A stretch of 22,294 nucleotides of DNA from Mobilitalea sp. (GCA_029974875.1 JARKQP010000239.1:1-22294); one strand, 5' to 3'; counted from the stretch's first letter, positions 6,901 to 15,614 are shown. Program-made: numbers and translations. The notes: generated by a model not told the origin, from the sequence alone.

Positions 6901-8436
6901 ATGCAAAAACTGATGAATACAATTCAACTGCCATTAGAGATTCCGGCAGATATCATTGGACTTCCCACGCGTGGGGCAACAATAACAGATTGTACATTAT
7001 TTCATGCAGGCGGGAAGGATACGGGGCCGCTGGCTATGGCATTTGGGTTTTTCTTTCCGGCTGATGTATATAGGTATGAAGGGGTGATCCATCCGGTAGA
7101 CCCAGAGGCTCCCGATATCCATTTTGAAGCAGGTATGCCGGTAATGTGGAATGGTAAAATTATTCAGCAGGGCGGAGGAGGAGTCAATGGTTTTGTACCT
7201 CCAAGTTCCATGCCCCTGCATGGACAGGATAGGGAAAAGAACACCGCATTGGAACAGGGATATGTGGTATTTGGCAGCGATAGCGGGCATGCCATTATCA
7301 ATGGAAATATGATGGACTGCAGCTGGGCCATGAATCAGGAATGCTTTGAAAACTTTGCTTATTTATCCTTGAAAAAGACAAAGGATGTTGTTATGTACCT
7401 GACGGAGCTTGTCTATGGTAAAAAACCGGAGCGTGTTTATTTTTACGGAGGCTCTAATGGTGGACGGGAATGTATCAAAGCAATTCAGAATTATCCGGAG
7501 GATTACGACGGTGCAATCTGTTTTTTCCCAGTCTTATACTGGATTCTCAAGGTACTTATGGATGTTCGCAATGGAGATACCTTTGAACTGATTGGTGAAG
7601 AGGGCCGGATTGACCAGGAAACCTATGACAGGATTTTAAAAGTGACGATGGATATCTGCGATGAATTGGATGGGGCAAAAGATAATATCATCTCAAATTG
7701 GAAAGCAGCTTCTGAGAAACGAAAGGAAGTTGAGGAGGAGGTTCAAAAAATTGTAACACTGGAGCAGTTTGAAATGCTCAGGCAGTTTGCAGCACCAATG
7801 TCTTTACCATTTCCCCTTGCTTTTGGTGAAGTAAGCCTGCCGGGATATCAGGCATTTGAAGGAACCTCACTGCTTTCCCATTTTTCATCACTGAATTCCA
7901 CACGCGACGCAGCCCAGCTTTCCGGAGGAGACAGCTTGATTGCTAATGTTTTTGTACAGGATCCCGATTTCAATCCACGACAATTTGACCCGGTGCAATG
8001 GAAGGATAGGATCCAGGAGGTTTCCCGTTGGATGGATGCGTATGGTGCGGATCTTGATGCATATAAAAAGAAAGGCGGAAAGCTAATCCTGGTTCAGGGA
8101 GCTAGTGATCCGCTGGTAACTGCCCATGGAACCATTCAGTTTTATGAGAGATTGGTGGACCGCTATGGAAAAGAGCAGTTAGACAAATTTATGAAATTCT
8201 ATTTAGCTCCCGGCTATGGTCATGGTACAGATGGCACTTTTCTTATTACCTCTGATTTCATTGGCGCATTGAATGAATGGGTGGAAGAAGAGAAAGAGCC
8301 AAAAGATCTGGTGGTATATGACAGAAATCCGGCTACAACCGGACGGACGAGACCTTTATATGAATATCCGGAATATCCATTTTACGATGGAAAAGGGGAT
8401 GTTAATAAGGCAGATAGTTTTTTAAGAGGAAAATAA
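6901..8436 (+). CDS. Tannase/feruloyl-esterase family hydrolase, cytosolic
   Basis: 511 residues, no signal peptide. The alpha/beta-hydrolase pattern matches the tannase/feruloyl esterase family (Pfam Tannase): nucleophile elbow FYGGSNGGRECIKAI with S185, then NYPEDYDGAI; acid GASDPLV with D403; and base PGYGHGTDG with H441. Upstream, VVFGSDSGH matches the conserved xxDxGH strand. Family members usually carry a CS-D-HC motif in which the cysteines beside the serine and histidine are disulfide-linked. Here both are replaced (GGS, GHG), which fits an enzyme working in the reducing cytosol. The start was set at 6901 because AGAGGAGG lies 7-8 bp upstream; a TTG at 6877 gives a longer frame that includes the Shine-Dalgarno itself. 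TATAAT at 6865-6870 may be its -10 box. It probably cleaves an aromatic or other acyl ester, and the GH3 gene 40 bp downstream suggests an acylated glycoside substrate. The exact ester is unknown. Confidence 0.8.
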   Translation: MQKLMNTIQLPLEIPADIIGLPTRGATITDCTLFHAGGKDTGPLAMAFGFFFPADVYRYEGVIHPVDPEAPDIHFEAGMPVMWNGKIIQQGGGGVNGFVPPSSMPLHGQDREKNTALEQGYVVFGSDSGHAIINGNMMDCSWAMNQECFENFAYLSLKKTKDVVMYLTELVYGKKPERVYFYGGSNGGRECIKAIQNYPEDYDGAICFFPVLYWILKVLMDVRNGDTFELIGEEGRIDQETYDRILKVTMDICDELDGAKDNIISNWKAASEKRKEVEEEVQKIVTLEQFEMLRQFAAPMSLPFPLAFGEVSLPGYQAFEGTSLLSHFSSLNSTRDAAQLSGGDSLIANVFVQDPDFNPRQFDPVQWKDRIQEVSRWMDAYGADLDAYKKKGGKLILVQGASDPLVTAHGTIQFYERLVDRYGKEQLDKFMKFYLAPGYGHGTDGTFLITSDFIGALNEWVEEEKEPKDLVVYDRNPATTGRTRPLYEYPEYPFYDGKGDVNKADSFLRGK

Positions 8437-8476
8437 TAGGAATTATAAAAATACATATAAATAGGAGGCCGCTATT

Positions 8477-10867
8477 ATGAAGACACAATTAAAAGACAAG
8501 GCTTCAATCCCATTGATTATCAAAGAATTAACCTTGGAAGAAAAGGTGAAGCTACTAACCGGAAGTACAACATTTCGTGGCGGGGATAATAAAGAACATG
8601 GGATTCCAGCACCTTTATTTTTGGATGGAGGAACAGGATTTAATTCAAGCCAGATGAGGCTGGAAACATTTTTTGTGGCAAATGGGGACTATATAGGAGG
8701 TTATGATGCGGAATCCATCACAGAACCGCTTGAAGCATTTGGAATTTCAACTGGAATCGCATCAAAATTGGCAAAGTATTCTGGAAATGATCCACATATG
8801 GAATATATCATGAAGCATTCGCAAGAAATGCTAAATGAGGTTCGTCCTTCAGATGGGAAGCTTGGGTGCTATCCGCCAGGCATGTTTCTGGGAGCAACCA
8901 TGAACCCGGAAATTATTGAACAATGTGGGGAAGCACTCGGAAGGGAAGCATCAGCCTGCCATATTGATGTATTACTTGGAAGCCCAAATGTCAATTTACA
9001 TAGGGATCCCAGAAACGGAAGATTGTTTGAGGGATATTCCGAAGATCCATGTGTTGTCAGTAAGCTGGCGCCATCCTTTGTTAAAGGTGTTCAATCTACC
9101 GGTATTGTTGCAAATGTAAAACATTTTGCAGCGAATAACCAGGAGACAGACCGCATGGGAGTCAATGAAATCATCGATGAACGTGCTTTAAGAGAATTAT
9201 ATTTACCAGGGTTTAAGGCATGTGTAGAGAGTGGATGTAAAACAGTCATGACGGCCTATAACCGCATCAATGGAGTTCCCTGTGCCCAAAGTGAATGGCT
9301 GTTAAAGAAAGTTCTGAGGGAGGAATGGAACTTTAAGGGGTTTGTTATGTCAGACTGGGGTGCTGTATACGACCGTGCTGAAGCGGTAGCAGCAGGTAAT
9401 GATGTGACAATGCCTGGACCAAGGGAAATTGGAAGCATTCTGCGTGCTGTTCGGTCAGGTGAACTTGATGAGAAGGAAATCGATGAAGCATGTGCAAATT
9501 ATCTGAATATCTTATTGGAAATGCCGGTCATGAAAGGCAGGCGATATGAAAAGATTGATCCCTCGCATTCCATGAAAGTAGCCTATGATACAGCATGCGA
9601 GGGTATTACCTTATTAAAAAATCAGGGTGTACTTCCATTAAATAAAAAAGGCGGTCTTTCCTTCTACGGCAAAAAGTGCAGGAAGTTCCTGGAAAGCGGA
9701 ACAGGATCAGCTGCAGTAGTCACCAATCTGGGCACAAATCTGTTTGATTCAGCTGTTTCTGCATTTGGTGAAGATAAAGTATATTATGAGACAATTAAGG
9801 ATGACACCCAGGCGGTAATAGTAACAGTTGGATCCAGCTCAGGTGAAGGAGCTGACCAGAGAGACCTGCACATGGATGAGGACGACAGAATTGTTCTTGA
9901 AAAAGCACTCTCTGATGCAAAGGTTGCAAAAAAACCGGCGGTACTGATTTTAAATGTACCAGGCCCCATTGAACTGATGGAGTACATTGATCAGCTTGAT
10001 GCGGTATTATGTGTTTATTATCCTGGCATGGCAGGCGGAAAATCAGCGCTGGATATTCTTTTGGGTGATGTTAATCCATCGGGTAAATTACCGATTTCCT
10101 TTCCGAAATATTATCGTGATACTCCGACCTACCTGAATTTCCCCGGAGAATACCAGAAGGTATATTATGGCGAGGGTATCTACGTGGGTTACCGGTATTA
10201 CGATATCAAAGAAATTGAGCCGTTGTATCCCTTTGGCCATGGCCTGAGTTATACTACATTTGAGTTAAGCGGCCTGGAGGTTCCTGATGCGGTAGACTTA
10301 GAGAAGGGTACAGTACCTGTTTCACTTCGCATTAAGAATACCGGGGCATATGCAGGTGCAGAGGTGATACAGGTCTATGTATCGGATCTGGAATCTACTC
10401 TAAAGCGCCCGAAAAAGGAACTGAAGAATTTCAAAAAAGTATACTTAGAACCAGGAGAAGAAAAAACAGTTCAGCTGGAATTAACATCGGATGATCTGGC
10501 ATGCTATGATATCAAGATGGGTAAATTTGTAACCGAACCTGGTATGTTTGAAATTCAGGTCGGTACATCAAGCCGGTTAATTATACTTAAAAAGGTATTT
10601 GAAGCAAAATGCCCTAATCCATACCGTATCTCTGAAAAAACGGAAATTGCAAAATTCATTGTGGATGGAAAGGCAATGGAAATTATGGCAAGGCATTTAC
10701 CAAAGCTGGATCTTAAAGTGGTAGCCGGCGTATACATTGTATTCCTTCCGTTCATGACATTTGAAGAGGTATGGAAACGATGTGTTGTTTCAGAATTGAC
10801 AGATATTTCAATTGAAGCTCAGGATAGAATATATGCATTGATTGTTAAGGAGTTAAGAGAGCTGTAA
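8477..10867 (+). CDS. GH3 beta-glycosidase (beta-glucosidase type), cytosolic
   Basis: 796 residues without a signal peptide. N-terminal GH3 barrel: VKHFAANNQETDRMGVNEII, then DERALRELYLPGF, and the nucleophile loop VMSDWGA with D293. The second alpha/beta domain carries SSGEGADQRDL, where E457 is the likely acid/base by position relative to known GH3 enzymes. A fibronectin-III-like domain begins at YPFGHGLSYTTFE (about residue 580). The protein extends about 70 residues past that domain with an unrecognised tail. The family hydrolyses terminal beta-glucosides, beta-xylosides and related glycosides; the exact sugar cannot be decided here. GGAGG lies upstream of the ATG and the gene follows the esterase by 40 bp, so the two are probably co-transcribed and act on the same imported compound. 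Confidence 0.93.
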   Translation: MKTQLKDKASIPLIIKELTLEEKVKLLTGSTTFRGGDNKEHGIPAPLFLDGGTGFNSSQMRLETFFVANGDYIGGYDAESITEPLEAFGISTGIASKLAKYSGNDPHMEYIMKHSQEMLNEVRPSDGKLGCYPPGMFLGATMNPEIIEQCGEALGREASACHIDVLLGSPNVNLHRDPRNGRLFEGYSEDPCVVSKLAPSFVKGVQSTGIVANVKHFAANNQETDRMGVNEIIDERALRELYLPGFKACVESGCKTVMTAYNRINGVPCAQSEWLLKKVLREEWNFKGFVMSDWGAVYDRAEAVAAGNDVTMPGPREIGSILRAVRSGELDEKEIDEACANYLNILLEMPVMKGRRYEKIDPSHSMKVAYDTACEGITLLKNQGVLPLNKKGGLSFYGKKCRKFLESGTGSAAVVTNLGTNLFDSAVSAFGEDKVYYETIKDDTQAVIVTVGSSSGEGADQRDLHMDEDDRIVLEKALSDAKVAKKPAVLILNVPGPIELMEYIDQLDAVLCVYYPGMAGGKSALDILLGDVNPSGKLPISFPKYYRDTPTYLNFPGEYQKVYYGEGIYVGYRYYDIKEIEPLYPFGHGLSYTTFELSGLEVPDAVDLEKGTVPVSLRIKNTGAYAGAEVIQVYVSDLESTLKRPKKELKNFKKVYLEPGEEKTVQLELTSDDLACYDIKMGKFVTEPGMFEIQVGTSSRLIILKKVFEAKCPNPYRISEKTEIAKFIVDGKAMEIMARHLPKLDLKVVAGVYIVFLPFMTFEEVWKRCVVSELTDISIEAQDRIYALIVKELREL

Positions 10868-10892
10868 GGCAAGCGGAACCAAACTTATGACT

Positions 10893-10927
10893 GAGGCAGT
10901 GGATCACGGATGATCTGTTGCCTCTTT
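10893..10927 (+). terminator. Terminator after the GH3 gene
   Basis: A 14-bp stem (GAGGCAGTGGATCA with TGATCTGTTGCCTC, three G-U pairs) closes a CGGA loop and is followed by a short TTT. It sits 25 bp after the GH3 stop and separates that unit from the oxidoreductase-hyp genes. Confidence 0.65.
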
Positions 10928-10974
10928 CGGAGTGTTTAAAAAACAGAAGATGCGATAAATCATGATAATAATGT

Positions 10975-10997
10975 CGGCAGATATTATATCAGCGCCG
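10975..10997. promoter_or_regulatory. Imperfect palindrome before the oxidoreductase gene
   Basis: CGGC and GCCG flank the 11-bp symmetric core GATATTATATC (10980-10990), with one and three unmatched bases on the two sides. It lies about 45 bp before the start of the oxidoreductase gene, a usual place for an operator. No regulator is recognised for it, and short AT-rich palindromes can arise by chance. Confidence 0.25.
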
Positions 10998-11039
10998 GAG
11001 GAAGTGCCAATATCATAGTAAAGTAATATGGAGGTATAT

Positions 11040-13682
11040 ATGCAAAAATTTATAGAGTTAGCAAATTCAATTAGTAACATACCAAATAATTCTCCGGAAG
11101 GTTATAAAGAGAGTGATCCGCCGGTTCAGTTACTGAGCACCCTGATTGATGAGGAGCTGGCAAAGATGGCTTTGATGTGTACAAAAACAGAGCAGACAAT
11201 AGAGCAGATAGCAGAGGCAAATCAGGTGGATCCGGAAACGATTCGTGAGAAAGTAATACGTTTAGGCCAGCTTGGTATCCTATTTTTTGTTGACAAAGAA
11301 GATGGAGAACGTTACTATCGCCGAGTGGGATGGGCTCCTGGAATTATGGAGTATTGTTTATTAAATCCTGCGACCAGAAATTATGATGTTGCAAAGTTTT
11401 TTGATGCTAATGGTATGCGCAGTGCTGTCCTCGGGGCTGCTAAAATGCCGAAGGGTGCAGGATTTATGCGTGTTATTCCTATTGGTAAGTCAATCGACGC
11501 ACAGAGTAAGACGGTTACATATGAAGAAATCCAAACTTATCTGGATCAGAGCGATTTTTATTCTTCCGCACCTTGTGCCTGCAGAACGTCAAAGAAATTA
11601 TTAGGAGATCCTTGTGAACACCAGATTGAGGACCGTTGTATCCAGATTGGAACTGAAGCCGAATATTATGTAAAAACCGGCAGGGCGCGCAGGATAACGA
11701 GAGAAGAGGCAGAAGAGATTCTATTGGAAGCAGAAAGAGAGGGTCTTGTGCATGAGATCTTTAATAATGAAGGTGTCAACAATTCAACCTTTATCTGCAA
11801 CTGCTGCGGATGCTCCTGCTCGGTTTTACGCCGCGTAACGCTTATGCGGTGTTCAGATTATGTACGTTCTAATTTTGTGGCACAGGTAAATCAGGATAAT
11901 TGTGTTGCATGTGGTGCATGCGTAGAAGCTTGCAATGCAAATGCCCTGGTCCTTGGCAATACATTGACCGGACAGACACCGAAAAAAACGACGGAAACTC
12001 CTTACGATCATGAATGGGGTGAGGATAAGTGGAATAAAGAGAACTGGCGTAAAGTTATCATGGCTTCTGAGACCGGCACCAGCCCATGTAAATCAAAATG
12101 TCCGGCACATATTTCAATACAGGGTTATATTAAAAAAGCTTCCCAGGGAAAATATGATGAAGCACTTAATGTAATTAAAAGAGACAATCCATTTCCAGCG
12201 GTTTGCGGACGGATCTGCCCACATTCCTGCGAGACAGAATGTACGAGAAATGCAGTAGATGAACCTATTGCCATTGATGAGATCAAGAAGTTCCTGGCAG
12301 ATATGGATTTAAAATCAGCTGAAACCTATGTACCTAAAGTATATAATCATTATAATGAAAAGGTTGCTATTATCGGCGGTGGTCCGGCAGGCCTTTCCTG
12401 TGCATATTATCTGGGACAGGAAGGATATAAAGTAACTGTATTTGAAAAAAATGAAAGATTGGGAGGAATGCTTACCACAGGTATTCCAGAATTCCGCCTT
12501 GACCGGGAAGTAATCGATGCCGAGATCGAAATTATTAAAAAGTTAGGCGCCGAATTCCGTTGCGGGGTAGAGGTAGGTAAAGATATTACAATTGCACAGT
12601 TAAAAGAGCAGGGTTACAAGGCGTTCTATTTTGCAGTTGGTGCACAGGCAGGACGACTTCCTGGCATTGAAGGTGAAACAGCAGCAGGTGTAGTTACCGG
12701 TGTTGATTTCTTAAGAGAGGTTAGTTTAAATCATGGTATGCATTTGGATGGAAAAACAGTAGTAATTGGTGGTGGAAATGTTGCCATCGATGTTGCCCGA
12801 AGCGCAGTTCGTATCTCTGATCAGAAGGTTGGCATGTATTGTCTGGAAAGCAAAAAAGAGATGCCGGCACTTTTAGAAGAACAGGAAGAGGCAGCAGAGG
12901 AAGGTGTGGATATTAATAACAGCTGGGGGCCAAGACGTATCCTTACAGGGGATGGTAGGGTTATCGGAGTTGAATTCATGAAATGTATCTCTGTATTCAA
13001 TGAAGAGGGTCATTTTAGTCCGGTCTATGATGAAAAAGATGTTATCACGGTAGAAGCCGACCATGTAATATTAGCGGTTGGACAGAGTATTGTCTGGGGC
13101 GGTCTGTTAGAAGGAACGAAATTACAGACAGGAAGAGGTAATACACTTCAGGTAAAAGAACTATCATATCAGTCTGATGAGGAAGATATCTTTGCAGGTG
13201 GTGATGCTGTCACAGGACCGAAGTTTGCAATTGACGCTATTGCTGCAGGAAAGCAGGGAGCAGTTTCAATCCATCGCTTCTTAAGAGGAAGAGGTCTGAC
13301 AGTAAGAAGAGAGAGAGAATATAATCCACTCAACAAGAATAATCTGGAGCTTTCAGGTTACGACCGTCGACCGAGGGAGAAAGCACCGGAAGTAAATCCC
13401 AAGGAATCAAGAAAGACCTTCAAGGATCTTAGGGCGGATCTTACTGAGGAACAGATTAAAAAAGAAACTAGCAGATGTATGGGCTGCGGAGTTACCTATG
13501 TAGATGAATATCAGTGCATCGGCTGTGGTGTCTGTGCAACAAAATGCGAATTTGATGCAATTAAATTAGTACGTAATAATGATGCGCCATCCTTACCGAG
13601 AGAAGAAATAGCGGGTACGGTTGCAGAATATAACAAAGAGCGTGAGGCCCGTCTGCTCAGAATGAAAGAGCTGGCAAAATAA
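11040..13682 (+). CDS. Fe-S flavoprotein NAD(P) oxidoreductase fusion (GltD/NfnB/SfrB-like)
   Basis: 880 residues. Order: a winged-helix-like region (about 30-110); a cysteine-rich domain with C179/C181/C192/C200 and a C253-C260 cluster (CNCCGCSC); a ferredoxin motif C288/C291/C294/C298; a GltD-type Fe-S adaptor from C350; an FAD Rossmann site (GGGPAG, 446-451); a pyridine-nucleotide site (IGGGNVAID, from 576); a second FAD contact (AGGDAVTGPK); and a C-terminal CMGCG (C813) plus ferredoxin motif C826/C829/C832/C836. The second-strand residue E603 (CLESKKEMPA) replaces the Arg pair of NADPH-using GltD/NfnB proteins and suggests NADH, by inference. It should pass electrons between NAD(P)H, FAD and several clusters to a ferredoxin or partner enzyme in the cytosol. 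The start at 11040 has GGAGG five bases upstream; the ATG at 11028 lies before it. hypA follows 85 bp downstream. Confidence 0.85.
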   Translation: MQKFIELANSISNIPNNSPEGYKESDPPVQLLSTLIDEELAKMALMCTKTEQTIEQIAEANQVDPETIREKVIRLGQLGILFFVDKEDGERYYRRVGWAPGIMEYCLLNPATRNYDVAKFFDANGMRSAVLGAAKMPKGAGFMRVIPIGKSIDAQSKTVTYEEIQTYLDQSDFYSSAPCACRTSKKLLGDPCEHQIEDRCIQIGTEAEYYVKTGRARRITREEAEEILLEAEREGLVHEIFNNEGVNNSTFICNCCGCSCSVLRRVTLMRCSDYVRSNFVAQVNQDNCVACGACVEACNANALVLGNTLTGQTPKKTTETPYDHEWGEDKWNKENWRKVIMASETGTSPCKSKCPAHISIQGYIKKASQGKYDEALNVIKRDNPFPAVCGRICPHSCETECTRNAVDEPIAIDEIKKFLADMDLKSAETYVPKVYNHYNEKVAIIGGGPAGLSCAYYLGQEGYKVTVFEKNERLGGMLTTGIPEFRLDREVIDAEIEIIKKLGAEFRCGVEVGKDITIAQLKEQGYKAFYFAVGAQAGRLPGIEGETAAGVVTGVDFLREVSLNHGMHLDGKTVVIGGGNVAIDVARSAVRISDQKVGMYCLESKKEMPALLEEQEEAAEEGVDINNSWGPRRILTGDGRVIGVEFMKCISVFNEEGHFSPVYDEKDVITVEADHVILAVGQSIVWGGLLEGTKLQTGRGNTLQVKELSYQSDEEDIFAGGDAVTGPKFAIDAIAAGKQGAVSIHRFLRGRGLTVRREREYNPLNKNNLELSGYDRRPREKAPEVNPKESRKTFKDLRADLTEEQIKKETSRCMGCGVTYVDEYQCIGCGVCATKCEFDAIKLVRNNDAPSLPREEIAGTVAEYNKEREARLLRMKELAK

Positions 13683-13767
13683 TTTGTATTGTTGAAACGC
13701 AATTATCATGCAACTTTGTGCCTTCGGCCTAAAGCTTGCAGGTTTAATGAAAGGTATGGTTTTTAGT

Positions 13768-14112
13768 ATGCATGAAATGGGTGTAATGCTTAATATCGTT
13801 GATGAAGTTGAAGCGGTTGCAAAAGCGAATGAAGTAAAAAGAATATATAAACTGGTGCTGGAGGTTGGTGCGCTAACCGGTGTAATGCCTAACTATATGC
13901 AGGATTGCTGGTTTGCAGTCAGGGACCAGTTCCCACTTTTTGCAGACTGTGAGCTGGTAATGGAAGAAGTAGACGGCATTGGAAGGTGCGGACAATGTGG
14001 AGAAGAATTTGACCTTGTTAAGTACAATGGTAAATGTCCACAGTGCCAGGCATCGAAATACAGCGTGCTGTCAGGCGGGGATTTAATTATTAAAGAAATT
14101 GCGGCAGAATAA
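13768..14112 (+). CDS. hypA: Nickel metallochaperone HypA
   Basis: 114 residues from the ATG at 13768, chosen because HypA begins Met-His-Glu and needs its His2 at the N-terminus for nickel binding (MHEMGVMLNIVDEVE). The longer frame starting at 13708 would bury it. The zinc site is visible as C74/C77 (CGQC) and C90/C93 (CPQC). HypA hands nickel to [NiFe]-hydrogenase precursors together with HypB, and in some bacteria serves other nickel enzymes. It lies 85 bp after the oxidoreductase gene and 80 bp before hypB. The upstream Shine-Dalgarno (AAAGG, about 13 bp away) is weak, so translation may be modest. Confidence 0.93.
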   Translation: MHEMGVMLNIVDEVEAVAKANEVKRIYKLVLEVGALTGVMPNYMQDCWFAVRDQFPLFADCELVMEEVDGIGRCGQCGEEFDLVKYNGKCPQCQASKYSVLSGGDLIIKEIAAE

Positions 14113-14192
14113 TGTGAAAATAAGAGGCGGTTTCCACACATTGGATTTATGCGTGGGAGCAAGTCACACGCGTGGACATTAAGGAGCAAAAA

Positions 14193-14873
14193 ATGGAAAA
14201 AATGGATAGAAAAGTTCGAATTATTGAAATTAAACAAAATGTATTTAAGCAGAATGAAATTCATGCAGACGCTATTCGGGAAAGGCTAAAGGAAGAGAAG
14301 ACCTTTATGGTCAATTTGATGGCATCCCCTGGAGCCGGTAAAACCACAACTCTGATGCGGACTATTGAAATGCTGAAAAATGAGATGAAGATCGGTGTTA
14401 TGGAAGCAGATATTGATGCATCTGTAGATGCTGAGAAAATCCTGGCAACCGGTGCAAAATCAATCCAATTACATACTGGCGGAATGTGCCACATGGATGC
14501 AGCAATGACGAAGCAGGGGCTGGATGAATTTGGAACATCTGATCTTGACCTGCTATTTTTAGAGAATGTGGGCAATCTTGTATGTCCTGCAGAATTCGAT
14601 ACAGGAGCAGCTGTGAATGTGGCAATTCTTTCTGTTCCGGAAGGAGATGACAAGCCCCTGAAGTATCCATTGATGTTTCAGGTATGTGATTTAGTTTTAA
14701 TCAATAAAATTGATGCAAAATGCATCTTTGATTTTGATGATGAAAAAGTTATAGAGCGGATCCATCAAAGGAATACGAATGCCAAAGTGTTATTTTTATC
14801 CGCAAAAACAGGAGAAGGGTTTGAGCTATGGTGTGACTGGCTAAGAGGACAAGTACGTGAGTGGAACCGGTAA
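14193..14873 (+). CDS. hypB: Nickel-incorporation GTPase HypB
   Basis: 226 residues. P-loop SPGAGKTTT (G47-T51), the switch metal-site region GMCHMDA with C99/H100, and ENVGNLVCPAEFD with C131 define HypB, the SIMIBI GTPase that drives nickel transfer during metalloenzyme maturation. A base-recognition NKID motif follows. It lacks both a His-rich nickel-storage stretch and the N-terminal CxxCGC motif of the E. coli protein, so it is the minimal type. The ATG at 14193 is preceded at six bases by AAGGAG; a GTG at 14172 extends the frame but lies before that site. It forms a pair with hypA. No hypCDEF, hydrogenase or urease genes are seen in the window. Confidence 0.94.
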   Translation: MEKMDRKVRIIEIKQNVFKQNEIHADAIRERLKEEKTFMVNLMASPGAGKTTTLMRTIEMLKNEMKIGVMEADIDASVDAEKILATGAKSIQLHTGGMCHMDAAMTKQGLDEFGTSDLDLLFLENVGNLVCPAEFDTGAAVNVAILSVPEGDDKPLKYPLMFQVCDLVLINKIDAKCIFDFDDEKVIERIHQRNTNAKVLFLSAKTGEGFELWCDWLRGQVREWNR

Positions 14874-14929
14874 ACCATTTAAGATAAAAACAGGCTGTTA
14901 CGCTATAGGTCTATTTAAATAAAAATCCA

Positions 14930-14966
14930 ACATATTATAGTTTTCTGATATAAAACTATAATATGT
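14930..14966. promoter_or_regulatory. Perfect 15-bp inverted repeat before GNAT gene
   Basis: ACATATTATAGTTTT (14930-14944) and its exact reverse complement (14952-14966) flank a 7-base spacer, CTGATAT. It sits at or next to the -35 region of the promoter proposed for the acetyltransferase gene. It could be an operator for a dimeric regulator or, read as RNA, an AT-rich hairpin ending the hypB transcript. Confidence 0.6.
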
Positions 14967-14993
14967 GATATACTAATTCGCTTATAATATAAT
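14965..14993 (+). promoter_or_regulatory. Possible promoter of the GNAT gene
   Basis: TATAAT at 14988-14993 stands 17 bp from a weak -35 (GTGATA, 14965-14970). A second TATAAT overlaps at 14983-14988. Transcription would start near 15000, about 50 bp before the ATG. The -35 touches the right arm of the inverted repeat, so a bound protein would block it. Confidence 0.4.
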
Positions 14994-15050
14994 AGCATAC
15001 CTGTGTTTCTTACTATTACACATTACTCAAATCAAATGGAGGTTACCAAA

Positions 15051-15614
15051 ATGACACAAAAAATATCCATCCGCAAGTATCAGGAAAGCGACCGCGAGCA
15101 GGTACAAGGGATCTGTATGGCAACCGGTTCCGGAGAAGCGCAGCAAAATGAGGTCTTCCAAAATATGCTGCTGACGGCCTTTTGCAATTATTACATAGAA
15201 CAGGAACCGGATAACTGCTTTGTTGCAGCTGACGGCCAAAAAGCGGTCGGCTATGTTTTATGTGCTGAAAATGCAGAGGCCTGGGCTGAAATTTTTCAGG
15301 ATCAATACATTGCCCACCTGGATGCTGATCCTCTCAAGATGTTTTGCCAGGGAATTATGAACAGCCCCTTGCAATTTGCTTCAGAATACCCTGCCCACCT
15401 GCATATTGATATTCTGCCGGATTACCAACGTATGGGACTTGGTACAATGCTGATGGACACATTGGTGCAGCACTTGAAGGAGAAGGGAATCCCCGGCCTT
15501 TTGTTATCCGTTGCCGGTGATAATACGAAGGGAAAACAGTTCTATAAGAAGTACGGATTTCAGGTTTTGGCCGAAACCCCCCATGAGATTGTGATGGGAA
15601 TTCCTTTGAACTAG
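15051..15614 (+). CDS. GNAT-family N-acetyltransferase
   Basis: 187 residues. The acetyl-CoA pyrophosphate loop is clear: HLHIDILPDYQRMGLGTMLM with Q126-R127-x-G129-x-G131, followed by a helix and then GDNTKGKQFYKKYGFQV, the usual end of the fold. The first half (RKYQESDREQVQGICMATG) is the normal beta1-alpha1 region. It resembles the GNAT type found beside or fused to glycoside hydrolases, but the acceptor cannot be assigned. The ATG at 15051 is preceded at eight bases by GGAGG; a GTG at 15003 gives a longer frame without support. It has its own promoter-like region and is probably not co-transcribed with hypB. A GH3 relic begins directly after its stop codon. Confidence 0.85.
   Translation: MTQKISIRKYQESDREQVQGICMATGSGEAQQNEVFQNMLLTAFCNYYIEQEPDNCFVAADGQKAVGYVLCAENAEAWAEIFQDQYIAHLDADPLKMFCQGIMNSPLQFASEYPAHLHIDILPDYQRMGLGTMLMDTLVQHLKEKGIPGLLLSVAGDNTKGKQFYKKYGFQVLAETPHEIVMGIPLN

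Noticed and set aside
13708..13767. Longer N-terminus for HypA
   Set aside because: HypA requires an N-terminal Met-His-Glu; the extra twenty residues are not family-like.
11040..14873. Calling the locus a hydrogenase operon
   Set aside because: No hydrogenase subunit or hypCDEF gene is present, so HypAB alone do not justify the name.
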